Shown one piece after another: positions 15,504-23,080 of a stretch of 64,000 bases of DNA. This stretch comes from Saccharimonas sp963550135. GTDB lineage: Bacteria; Patescibacteriota; Saccharimonadia; Saccharimonadales; Saccharimonadaceae. The stretch lies in contig CAUVBP010000001.1 in the NCBI GenBank assembly GCA_963550135.1, positions 1 through 64,000 of the forward strand. Direction: 5' to 3'. Each line of letters opens with the position of its first letter. The first letter of the stretch is position 1. Under the pieces are notes generated by a model. That model had not been told where the DNA came from. It saw only the letters and a list, made by a program, of their open reading frames with translations, and did not search any database. The position numbers and the translations under genes are program-made.

Positions 15504-17949
15504 TCGCTATCGCTCCTTTCTTGATCCCTACTTCTAGGATATCACCTTTAGCATAGGCGCCGTCAAGTACTTGCTCAGCAATAGCATGCTCAACCTCGTC
15601 CTCGATGACGCGGCGCAGCGGACGGGCACCGTATTTAATGCTGTGACCCTTGTCGATAAGGAATTTTTTGGCACTAGGTTTAATCGTAAGGGCCAGGCCT
15701 TTGCGCACCAAACGCTGGCGCAGCTCGCCGATCAGCAGGTCGAAGATCTTGCCGACCTCGGCGCGAGTCAACGCTCGGAAAGTGATAATCCCGTCAAAGC
15801 GATTAATCAGCTCGGGGCGCATAAACTTATCGAGAGCATCGCGAGCAAATTTAGCGTTGCGGAGGTGCAAATCGTCAATTTCGCTGCTTTTGTCGCGGCT
15901 AGAGTGAAAGCCGAGTTCCGACTCTTTGGTCATCTTGTCGGCGCCGAGATTGCTAGTCAAGATGATAATCGTATTACGAAAGCTAACTTCGCGCCCCTTA
16001 GCATCAGTCATCGTCCCATCTTCCAGTAGCTGCAGCAGCAGGTTGAATACGTCTGGATGCGCCTTTTCAATTTCGTCAAAAAGCACCACGCTGTACGGCT
16101 GGCGGCGAACTTTGTCAGTCAATTTACCGCCGTCCTCGTAACCAACATAACCAGCTGGCGCCCCGAGCAGCCGCGATGTATTGTGCTTCTCGCCAAATTC
16201 GCTCATGTCGATTTTGATAAGCGCTTCTTCGCTGCCGAAAACTTCTCGCGCCAGCACTTTAGCTAATTGCGTTTTGCCGACACCAGTTGGTCCCATGAAG
16301 ACGAAACTGCCAATCGGTCGCTGGCTGCTAGCCACACCGCTGCGGCTGCGGCGGATTGCCCGCGCTACTTTACCGATAGCCTCGCGCTGGCCAATGACGT
16401 ACTTGCCGAGATGCTTTTCGAGCTGGCGCAGCAACTTCGCTTCGCTAGTCTGGACTTTTTCGACTGGAATATTGGTCATCACAGCGATAGCATGCGCCAC
16501 ATCGTCATCGGTCAGTTGGATAGCGCGGCGGCCTTTTTGGGCAGCAACTTCTGTCTCGAGTTTTTTACTAATCTGGCTAATGCGCTGTTTGTACATAGCA
16601 GCTCGCTGATAATCTTCGTGCAAGACAGCGTCCTCCATGCGCTCATTTAGATGCTTGAGTTCTTTGAGATATTCGCGCTCGCGGCTCGGACGATGGCCCC
16701 GCTTGACGCGAACTCGGGCAGCCGCCTCGTCGAGCACGTCAATTGCTTTATCGGGCATGAAACGGTCGCTGACGTAGCGGTCGCTCATATATACTGCTGA
16801 CTCAATCACTTCGTCGGTGATTTTGACGCCATGATGCTTTTCGTAATAATTTTTAAGACCTTTCAAAATAGCGATTGTCTGCGCCATAGTTGGCTCTTTG
16901 ACGACGATTGTCTGGAAGCGCCGTTCTAGCGCCGTGTCTTTCTCGATATGCTTGCGATATTCATCGAGAGTCGTCGCGCCAATCATGTGCAGCTCGCCGC
17001 GCGCCAACGCCGGCTTGAGGATATTAGCCGCATCCATCGAACCTTCCGAGGCGCCAGCGCCAACAAGCAGGTGCAATTCATCAATAAAAAGAATTATGTT
17101 ACCTTGTTTTTTCACTTCAGCGATTACCTTTTTCAGCCGATCCTCGAATTCGCCGCGATATTTGGTACCGGCAATCATCGCCGCCATGTCTAACATAACC
17201 ACGCGGCGATCCAACAAATGGCCCGGTACGTCCTCGCGGACGATCCGCTGCGCCAGCCCCTCAACGATGGCGGTTTTGCCAACGCCTGGATCACCAATCA
17301 ATACTGGATTGTTCTTGGTGCGGCGGCTAAGGATAGTAATCATTCGCTCCAGCTCTTTGTCGCGGCCAATCATCGGGTCAAGCTCGCCATTGGCCGCTCG
17401 TGCCGTCAAATCCATGCCAAAGGCGCTAAGCGCCCCGCCGCGCGTGTTGCCGCGGCGCCGCGGCTCGGTAGCAATATCGCCATGTTCGCCGCGATTCTCT
17501 TCAAACGACTTCTCGAGCTCGCTGATTATCATATCGACGTTGATGCCCATCTCGCGCAGCAGCGCTGTCGCTCGGGCGTTACCTTGTCGCAGAACACTGT
17601 ACAGAATGTGCTCTGTACCGAGATAATCATGGCCATACTCGCGCGCTGCTTCCCATGCCATGCGTAAAGTCAACAAGGCAGTCTCACTAAGGCCCACCAT
17701 GCCGGTACTAGTAACTACCCGGGACGGTTTGATATCTAGGATCATTTCAGCTTGTTGCAAGGTTACGCCAGCGTCAGTCAACACCTGCGCCGCCGAGCTC
17801 GACCCTTGCGCCAAAACACCGAGCAGCAAGTGCTCTGTTCCAATGTAATTACTACCGTTACCGCGAGCAATCGCGTCAGCATGCTGTACGCTAGCGCGCG
17901 CATTGTCGGTCAATCGCGAAATAAAATCTGCAAAATCTTCTGGCATCAT
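15469..17949 (-). CDS. clpC: Clp protease ATPase subunit ClpC
   Basis: Hsp100 unfoldase that feeds substrates to ClpP. 826 residues from the ATG at 17949 (GGAG 5-6 nt upstream). There are two Clp-N repeats (GTEHLLLGVLAQ and GTEHILYSVLRQ), AAA-1 with GDPGVGKT, a middle UVR-type segment (EYLKELKHLNERMEDAVLHEDYQRAAMYKQR), AAA-2 with GPTGVGKT and LFDEIEKAHPDV, and the Clp D2-small domain. First gene of a four-gene operon under a CIRCE operator. Confidence 0.97.
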   Translation of the reverse strand: MMPEDFADFISRLTDNARASVQHADAIARGNGSNYIGTEHLLLGVLAQGSSSAAQVLTDAGVTLQQAEMILDIKPSRVVTSTGMVGLSETALLTLRMAWEAAREYGHDYLGTEHILYSVLRQGNARATALLREMGINVDMIISELEKSFEENRGEHGDIATEPRRRGNTRGGALSAFGMDLTARAANGELDPMIGRDKELERMITILSRRTKNNPVLIGDPGVGKTAIVEGLAQRIVREDVPGHLLDRRVVMLDMAAMIAGTKYRGEFEDRLKKVIAEVKKQGNIILFIDELHLLVGAGASEGSMDAANILKPALARGELHMIGATTLDEYRKHIEKDTALERRFQTIVVKEPTMAQTIAILKGLKNYYEKHHGVKITDEVIESAVYMSDRYVSDRFMPDKAIDVLDEAAARVRVKRGHRPSREREYLKELKHLNERMEDAVLHEDYQRAAMYKQRISQISKKLETEVAAQKGRRAIQLTDDDVAHAIAVMTNIPVEKVQTSEAKLLRQLEKHLGKYVIGQREAIGKVARAIRRSRSGVASSQRPIGSFVFMGPTGVGKTQLAKVLAREVFGSEEALIKIDMSEFGEKHNTSRLLGAPAGYVGYEDGGKLTDKVRRQPYSVVLFDEIEKAHPDVFNLLLQLLEDGTMTDAKGREVSFRNTIIILTSNLGADKMTKESELGFHSSRDKSSEIDDLHLRNAKFARDALDKFMRPELINRFDGIITFRALTRAEVGKIFDLLIGELRQRLVRKGLALTIKPSAKKFLIDKGHSIKYGARPLRRVIEDEVEHAIAEQVLDGAYAKGDILEVGIKKGAIAIERRSETDSQT

Positions 17950-17986
17950 CAGTTCTCCGTTCTGAGCGTATTGCCCATTACAGCCA

Positions 17987-18015
17987 ATTATACATAACAA
18001 ATTAGCACTCGTCAA
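17987..18015 (-). promoter_or_regulatory. clpC promoter
   Basis: Minus strand TTGACG (18010-18015), 17-nt spacer, TATAAT (17987-17992). The -35 lies inside the CIRCE spacer, so HrcA binding would block polymerase. Confidence 0.85.
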
Positions 18016-18028
18016 GGCAGAGTGCTAA
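18002..18028. promoter_or_regulatory. CIRCE operator (HrcA site)
   Basis: TTAGCACTC - 9 nt - GAGTGCTAA, a perfect match to the CIRCE consensus. By established knowledge the site is bound by the heat-shock repressor HrcA, so the clpC-HELLH-radA-PIN/TRAM operon should be heat-inducible. hrcA itself is not in the window. Confidence 0.95.
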
Positions 18029-18053
18029 TTTGCAAAAAGTAGCTGCGCGGGTT

Positions 18054-19169
18054 TTAATCTTGATTTTCGATAGCGCTAAAGAGGTCTTCTTCGACATTCT
18101 TACGCGGTTTTTTCTCGGCTGATTTCGGCGCTGTGGTCTCGATATTTAATTCGTAGCCAGTCAGGCGGCTTGCCAAACGCACATTTTGCCCGCCGCGGCC
18201 GATAGCGATTGATTGCTGATCCTCTGTGACATAAACGTTTGCAGTCTTTTTGTCCTTATCAATCTCGACTTTAACGATCTCAGCCGGGCTCAGAGCGTTA
18301 CGAATATAAGTGTCCATGTTGTCGTCATAGGTCACGATGTCAATTTTCTCTTGGTCGCCGATTTCGCTCATCACGGCGTTAACGCGCGCACCGTGTCCGC
18401 CGACGAACGTTCCGACCGGGTCAACGCCTGGCACCGTGCTAGCAACCGCAAGTTTGGTGCGGCGGCCAGCTTCGCGAGCGATACCTTTGATTTCGACGGC
18501 GCCAGTTTCCATCTCAGGTACTTCTTGGCGGAAGAGATATTCGATAAAGTCCTCGCTGCCACGGCTGAGGATTAGCTGCGGGCCGCGGCCTTCGCGTTCG
18601 ATGTCTTTGATTAATACTTTGATCCGCGAGCCAATTTTGTAAAACTCGCCTTGAATCTGCTCGCTCTGCGGGATAATACCAGTAGCCTTGCCTAACTCGA
18701 CACGCACCACGCGCGGCTCGACACGCTGCACCATACCGGTAACGACCGTACCGATTTTGTCTTCGAATTCTGCCAGAACGACTTCGCGTTCGGCTTCGCG
18801 CAGGCGCTGCATGACGACTTGCTTGGCAGTCTGGGCGGCTACCCGGCCAAAGGACTTAACTTCATGAGCTTCCTCGATAGTATCCCCTAACTGAGCATCT
18901 GGCTTCTCTGCTTGAGCATCCGCCAAGCTTATTTCAGTAGCCGGATTGACAACATCCTCGACGACTTCGCGCTGGACAAACACCTTGGCGGTGCCGTCAT
19001 TAATATTGAGTTCGGCGCGCACATTTTGCTCGCGCTCGCCGTTATCGCGGCGCCAGGCAGCAGCGATCGCTTGCTCGATTACGTTTAATACGGTTTCTTC
19101 GGGCAACGCCTTTTCATCGGCAATCGCCCGCACTGCTAGCGTCAACTGCTTGATATTCAAATCTTCCAT
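18054..19169 (-). CDS. nusA: Transcription termination/antitermination factor NusA
   Basis: Binds RNA polymerase and modulates pausing and termination. 371 residues from the ATG at 19169 (AAAGGA 5 nt upstream). The N-terminal RNAP-binding domain (KALPEETVLNVIEQAIAAAWRR), S1 domain (GTVVTGMVQRVEPRVVRVEL) and two KH domains (VGGHGARVNAV and IGRGGQNVRLA) are present, without the acidic repeats of gamma-proteobacteria. It stands alone, not in the usual rimP-nusA-infB operon. Confidence 0.96.
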   Translation of the reverse strand: MEDLNIKQLTLAVRAIADEKALPEETVLNVIEQAIAAAWRRDNGEREQNVRAELNINDGTAKVFVQREVVEDVVNPATEISLADAQAEKPDAQLGDTIEEAHEVKSFGRVAAQTAKQVVMQRLREAEREVVLAEFEDKIGTVVTGMVQRVEPRVVRVELGKATGIIPQSEQIQGEFYKIGSRIKVLIKDIEREGRGPQLILSRGSEDFIEYLFRQEVPEMETGAVEIKGIAREAGRRTKLAVASTVPGVDPVGTFVGGHGARVNAVMSEIGDQEKIDIVTYDDNMDTYIRNALSPAEIVKVEIDKDKKTANVYVTEDQQSIAIGRGGQNVRLASRLTGYELNIETTAPKSAEKKPRKNVEEDLFSAIENQD

Positions 19170-19234
19170 ATAATTCCTTTCTTTTAGTTCCAATACGAAA
19201 ACAACCGACCTGCCGGCCGGATGAGTACGTATTT

Positions 19235-19264
19235 AATGTAACACGCGAGGGCTGGCATCGTCAA
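19235..19264 (-). promoter_or_regulatory. nusA promoter
   Basis: Minus strand TTGACG (19259-19264), 18-nt spacer, TGT-TACATT (19235-19240). A leader of about 60 nt with a CCGGCCGG palindrome follows. Confidence 0.65.
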
Positions 19265-19293
19265 GCCTGGGATTAGCGATAACACATCAGTGC

Positions 19294-19299
19294 TATACT
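19294..19299 (+). promoter_or_regulatory. -10 box of queA, leaderless
   Basis: TGC-TATACT with TATACT at 19294-19299, seven bases before the ATG at 19307. Confidence 0.65.
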
Positions 19300-19306
19300 A
19301 AGAATA

Positions 19307-20340
19307 ATGCAGCTTTCCGATTTTCATTATGATATTCCTGACGAGCTAATTGCAGCGACGCCGCCAGCAGTGCGCGGTACTTCGCGTTTGCTAGTACTTG
19401 ATCGTCAAACAGGCATAATTACCGATCGCCATTATCCTGATGTAGTCGACTATTTGCAAGCGGGCGATGTACTAGTTATCAACGACACTAAGGTCATCAA
19501 GGCGCGCTTGATCACCCGTAAACCGAGCGGCAGCGAGCGCGAACTTGTTCTAGTCGAACAGCACGGCGCACACGACGACTGGTTCCGCCACAAGGTTATT
19601 TATCGGCGAAAGTTAATCGCTGGCGATGTCCTAACGATTGGCAATGACACTTTAATGGTCGAGAAGATATCGGCAATGGTATCGCGCTAATTCGTAGCGA
19701 GCGAAGCTTGCTGGATATCGCCGCTGAGCACGGCACCGTACCTTTACCACCCTATCTGGGACGCGACGCTACCGCAGCAGATATTGAACGCTACCAAACG
19801 GTTTTCGCTCGCGAGGCAGGCTCGGTGGCAGCACCAACAGCTAGCCTCAATATGACCGAAAGTACACTACGACAATTACGCGATAAAGGCGTCAACATCG
19901 TGTACGCTACATTACATGTCGGCCTGGGTACTTTTTTGCCTATTCGCGTCGATGATGTCGCGCAGCACAAAATGCATCAAGAATATTTCTCGATTCCAAC
20001 CGCCACTGTCGCGGCTATCCAATCCGCCAAACAATCCGGCCATCGCGTTATTGCTCTCGGTACGACAATCACGCGTACCCTAGAATATGCCCACCAACAA
20101 ATTTTGAGCCAGCCGCCGCATGCTATCTCGGGCGAAGCTGATATTTTTATCTATCCCGGCTATAAGTTCAAAACGATCGACGCGCTATTAACTAACTTCC
20201 ATATGCCCGAAAGTACGGTACTTATGTTAACGGCAGCTTTTGCTGGCTGGGATAAGCTAAAACCCGCCTATCAGCACGCCGTTTGCGAAAAATATAAATT
20301 CTTTAGTTATGGCGACAGTATGCTAATTATCACGCAGTAG
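19307..20340 (+). pseudogene. queA: QueA, frameshifted (tRNA ribosyltransferase-isomerase)
   Basis: QueA transfers the ribosyl part of SAM to 7-aminomethyl-7-deazaguanine in tRNA, making epoxyqueuosine. Residues 1-124 are in one frame (MQLSDFHYDIPDELIA, VINDTKVIKARL) and end at a TAA at 19688. The homologous C-terminal part (LLDIAAEHGTVPLPPY, RYQTVFARE, GLGTFLPIRVDD, TNFHMPEST) continues in the -1 frame. Reading GNGIALIRSERSLL across 19672-19713 shows that the shift falls at about 19670. No slippery heptamer is visible, so this is a mutation or an assembly error rather than programmed frameshifting. The tgt gene follows 30 nt later. Confidence 0.85.
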
Positions 20341-20357
20341 GACGAGTGCGCTCATGC

Positions 20358-20363
20358 TATACT
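20358..20363 (+). promoter_or_regulatory. -10 box of tgt, leaderless
   Basis: TGC-TATACT with TATACT at 20358-20363, seven bases before the tgt ATG, so tgt has its own promoter besides any read-through from queA. Confidence 0.65.
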
Positions 20364-20370
20364 AGAAAAG

Positions 20371-21615
20371 ATGCAAAAAGCTATCACTTTTAAAATTACC
20401 CATCGCCTCCCCGGCACCTTAGCGCGTGCTGGTGTGATTCAAACGCCGCATGGCACGATTCAAACGCCGGCATTTATCGTTGGCGGCACTAAAGCTACCG
20501 TCAAGGCACTGACTGTCGAACAAGTCAAAGCCTGCGGCGGGCAATCAATTTTGGCCAATACTTATCATTTAATGCAGCGGCCAGGCGCCGAAATCATTCA
20601 TAAAGCTGGCGGCCTAGGCAAATTTATGGGTTACGATGGACCGACCTTCACTGATAGCGGCGGCTTTCAGATTTTCAGTCTGGGAATTGCTTACAAAAAA
20701 GGCATTGATGCCGTCGCTCACACCCAAAAAGGCAACGCTGCGCAAGCGGTCAAGTCTGCTAATCAGCTAGCCAAAGTTACCGACCAAGGCGCGCAATTTC
20801 GATCGCATCTGGATGGTAAATATATAATGATGACGCCAGAATCGTCAATGGAACTACAGCACGCCATCGGCGCTGACATTCATATGGCTTTTGATGAGCT
20901 GACTGCACCGCTAGCGGCCCGCGGCACGATTGTAAAGGCAATGCAGCGAACGCATGCTTGGGCGGAACGCTGCTTAGTTCGCCACGATGAACTAAACGCC
21001 GAACATCTAGCGCGCGGCGAGAACCTACAAGCGCTCTACGGTGTCGTTCAGGGCGCCCGCGACGAAACACTGCGCCGCCAATCGGCTAATTTCCTGGGCC
21101 AGCGCAACTTCGACGGCTACGGCATCGGCGGCGTTTTCCAGCCTGGTGAGATCGCTGACGTCGTCCGCTGGGTCTGCGAGACTTTGCCCGAGGATAAGCC
21201 GCGCCACCTGCTAGGCTTAGGCTCGCAGCCAGCCGACTTATTCCTCGGCGTCGAATATGGCATCGACACTTTCGATTGCGTCGCGCCGACCCGCCAAGCC
21301 CGCAACGGCGCTCTGTACACCTTTGACGGCCGCATCAACATCAGCAATGCTCGCTTTCGCGAGGACTTCGCGCCGATCGACGCTGAATGCGACTGTTATA
21401 CTTGCCAGCATCATACGCGCGCTTACATTAATCATCTGTTTCGCGCCGATGAGATTCTCGGTGCTACGCTCGCCAGCATTCACAATGAACGCTTTGTAGT
21501 GCGCACTGTCGACCAGATTCGCGCCTCGCTGCTAGACGGCACATTTTTTGATTTCAAGCGTTCGTTTCTGGCTCGCTACTACGGCGATAATTTACCGATT
21601 GGCGTCACACTATAA
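20371..21615 (+). CDS. tgt: Queuine / preQ1 tRNA-guanine transglycosylase
   Basis: Exchanges guanine-34 of GUN-anticodon tRNAs for a 7-deazaguanine. 414 residues. The catalytic Asp regions TFTDSGGFQIFSLG and GIDTFDCVAPTRQARNGAL, the substrate loop GIGGVFQPGEI, and the zinc site CDCYTCQHHTRAYINHL are intact. Flanked by a broken queA and, convergently, a queuosine-precursor transporter, so the three form a salvage block. An insertion around AYKKGIDAVAHTQKGNAAQ is longer than in common homologues. Confidence 0.95.
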   Translation: MQKAITFKITHRLPGTLARAGVIQTPHGTIQTPAFIVGGTKATVKALTVEQVKACGGQSILANTYHLMQRPGAEIIHKAGGLGKFMGYDGPTFTDSGGFQIFSLGIAYKKGIDAVAHTQKGNAAQAVKSANQLAKVTDQGAQFRSHLDGKYIMMTPESSMELQHAIGADIHMAFDELTAPLAARGTIVKAMQRTHAWAERCLVRHDELNAEHLARGENLQALYGVVQGARDETLRRQSANFLGQRNFDGYGIGGVFQPGEIADVVRWVCETLPEDKPRHLLGLGSQPADLFLGVEYGIDTFDCVAPTRQARNGALYTFDGRINISNARFREDFAPIDAECDCYTCQHHTRAYINHLFRADEILGATLASIHNERFVVRTVDQIRASLLDGTFFDFKRSFLARYYGDNLPIGVTL

Positions 21616-21661
21616 AATAAAGCCACGTCAAAATCTAACGCCACCAAGACAGACCAAGCAA

Positions 21662-22330
21662 CTAATTCACCAGGTATTTCGCTGGCTGCTCGAACGTATC
21701 CAATTTCTCATGCTTTTTCACGCGGGCAATCAAATGCATAGTCAGCGGAGAGACCATAATCTCTACTGCCATCTTGATCAAAAACACCGTGATGATAAGC
21801 TGCCAAAAGCTGGTCGTCGGTATAGTACCGACAAAAGCAATCGTCGAGAAGATCACCGTATCTAGCGCGTTACCCGCCAATGAGCTGCTAACCATCCGCC
21901 GCCACAAACCGCGGCCGCGGCTAGCAACCTTCATCCGTCCCATTACGTAAGCATTCATGATCTCGCCAACAAACAGCGCCGTTACCGAACCGATAGCCAA
22001 CCGCCAAACCACACCCAACGTCGATTCGAACGCCGCCTGGCCCGCCCAGCTACTATCTGCCGGCAATAATTGCACCACCCAAAAAGTCAACGTCATCAGA
22101 GCCAAGGCTGCCACGCCATTATAAATCAGCCGGCGCGTCCGGCGATAGCCATAAACCTCAGTGATTATATCACCCACGATATACGCTAGCGGAAACAAAA
22201 CCGTGCCAGCATCAAAAGTCAGCCAGCCAACAGATACAATTTTGACGCTGACAATATTACTAACCAATAGTGTCGTTACAAAAAGTACCGTAAATATATC
22301 ATAGAGAGAATACTGGTGTTGCTTTGTCAT
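21662..22330 (-). CDS. Queuosine precursor transporter, YhhQ (VUT) family
   Basis: 222 residues with about six hydrophobic helices. Family features are DIFTVLFVTTLLVSNIVSVKIV, FPLAYIVGDIITEVYGYRRTRR and the C-terminal FLIKMAVEIMVSPLTMHLI. YhhQ-type proteins import preQ0/preQ1 or queuine. The pairing with tgt supports salvage rather than de novo synthesis of queuosine. It is read towards tgt, with a 46-nt gap. Confidence 0.9.
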   Translation of the reverse strand: MTKQHQYSLYDIFTVLFVTTLLVSNIVSVKIVSVGWLTFDAGTVLFPLAYIVGDIITEVYGYRRTRRLIYNGVAALALMTLTFWVVQLLPADSSWAGQAAFESTLGVVWRLAIGSVTALFVGEIMNAYVMGRMKVASRGRGLWRRMVSSSLAGNALDTVIFSTIAFVGTIPTTSFWQLIITVFLIKMAVEIMVSPLTMHLIARVKKHEKLDTFEQPAKYLVN

Positions 22331-22343
22331 ATCTTAGATTATA

Positions 22344-23048
22344 TCACGCCGGCAAGCGCTGTTCCGGACAACTCGCCAAAATCCGTTCCATAGCCGTGCG
22401 CTCCGGCGGTGTCACCCACAGCGAGTATTTTTTCTTGACGGCAATTTGACGGGCAATGTATTGGCAGCGAAACGGTTTATTTGACGGCAGCCAAGTCGCC
22501 GCATCGCCATCGCCCTTCTGCTGGTTGGCTGGTCCGTCGACGGCTAGCAGCTCGAGCGGATCGTTAGCCAGACTGATTCGCTGTTCGCTAGACAACTGCT
22601 GAGCGCCAGTCTGCCAAGCGTTGCTCAGCGCCACTACGTGGTCAATCTGCACAGCGCCGCTAGAATTAGCACCGCGCTTGAAAGCGATCCGCTGCCCAGT
22701 GTACGGGTCGCTAAGAGCGCCAGCCTGTACTTTGCAATTGTCATCGCCCAGGACAGCGTTTACCAAGTCGCGCCGCAAGATAACATTGCGCGTATCGCAG
22801 CCGCCCGCCTTAGCCCAGCCATCACCGAACTGCGAGCGCTTGTAACCGGTCTTGGGAGCGCGGCCCTTGGTTGGCAACGCTGCTAGGGCGTTGCGCGCTA
22901 TTTCGCCAGAATCAGAATTCGATCCCGACTGTTGAGACTGTGAATCTGGCGGTATCAGCGGCAAATTCGGCCATTCCTTAACAACAACCCACCCGAGAGT
23001 ACCTATCAAAATTACCGCTACCAGGACCATTCTACGACGCCGCTGCAT
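22344..23048 (-). CDS. Membrane-anchored HNH nuclease (DUF1524 / GmrSD C-terminal type)
   Basis: 234 residues from the ATG at 23048. A basic N-terminus and one TM helix (MVLVAVILIGTLGWVVV) anchor it, a Ser/Gln-rich linker follows, and then the nuclease domain with KTGYKRSQFGDGWA, CDTRNVILRRDL, DPYTGQRI, the catalytic IDHVVALSNAW (His in the beta-beta-alpha metal site) and NDPLELLAVDGPANQQKGDGDAATWLP. Extracellular anchored nucleases of this type probably degrade external DNA for nucleotide scavenging, an inference that would suit a nucleotide-auxotrophic epibiont. The longer frame (to 23177) would overlap pepN and its promoter. Confidence 0.85.
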   Translation of the reverse strand: MQRRRRMVLVAVILIGTLGWVVVKEWPNLPLIPPDSQSQQSGSNSDSGEIARNALAALPTKGRAPKTGYKRSQFGDGWAKAGGCDTRNVILRRDLVNAVLGDDNCKVQAGALSDPYTGQRIAFKRGANSSGAVQIDHVVALSNAWQTGAQQLSSEQRISLANDPLELLAVDGPANQQKGDGDAATWLPSNKPFRCQYIARQIAVKKKYSLWVTPPERTAMERILASCPEQRLPA

Positions 23049-23054
23049 AAGCAT

Positions 23055-23074
23055 ATTATACACCCTGCTATAAT
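23055..23074. promoter_or_regulatory. Divergent overlapping leaderless promoters
   Basis: Minus-strand TATAAT (23055-23060) lies six bases before the nuclease ATG (23048). Plus-strand TGC-TATAAT (23069-23074) lies six bases before the aminopeptidase ATG (23081). The two -10 boxes are eight bases apart and back to back, so each polymerase would occupy the other's upstream region. Confidence 0.75.
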
Positions 23075-23080
23075 GGACGT

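Noticed and set aside
19660..19710. Programmed -1 frameshift in queA
   Set aside because: No slippery heptamer or strong downstream structure; a base loss explains it more simply.
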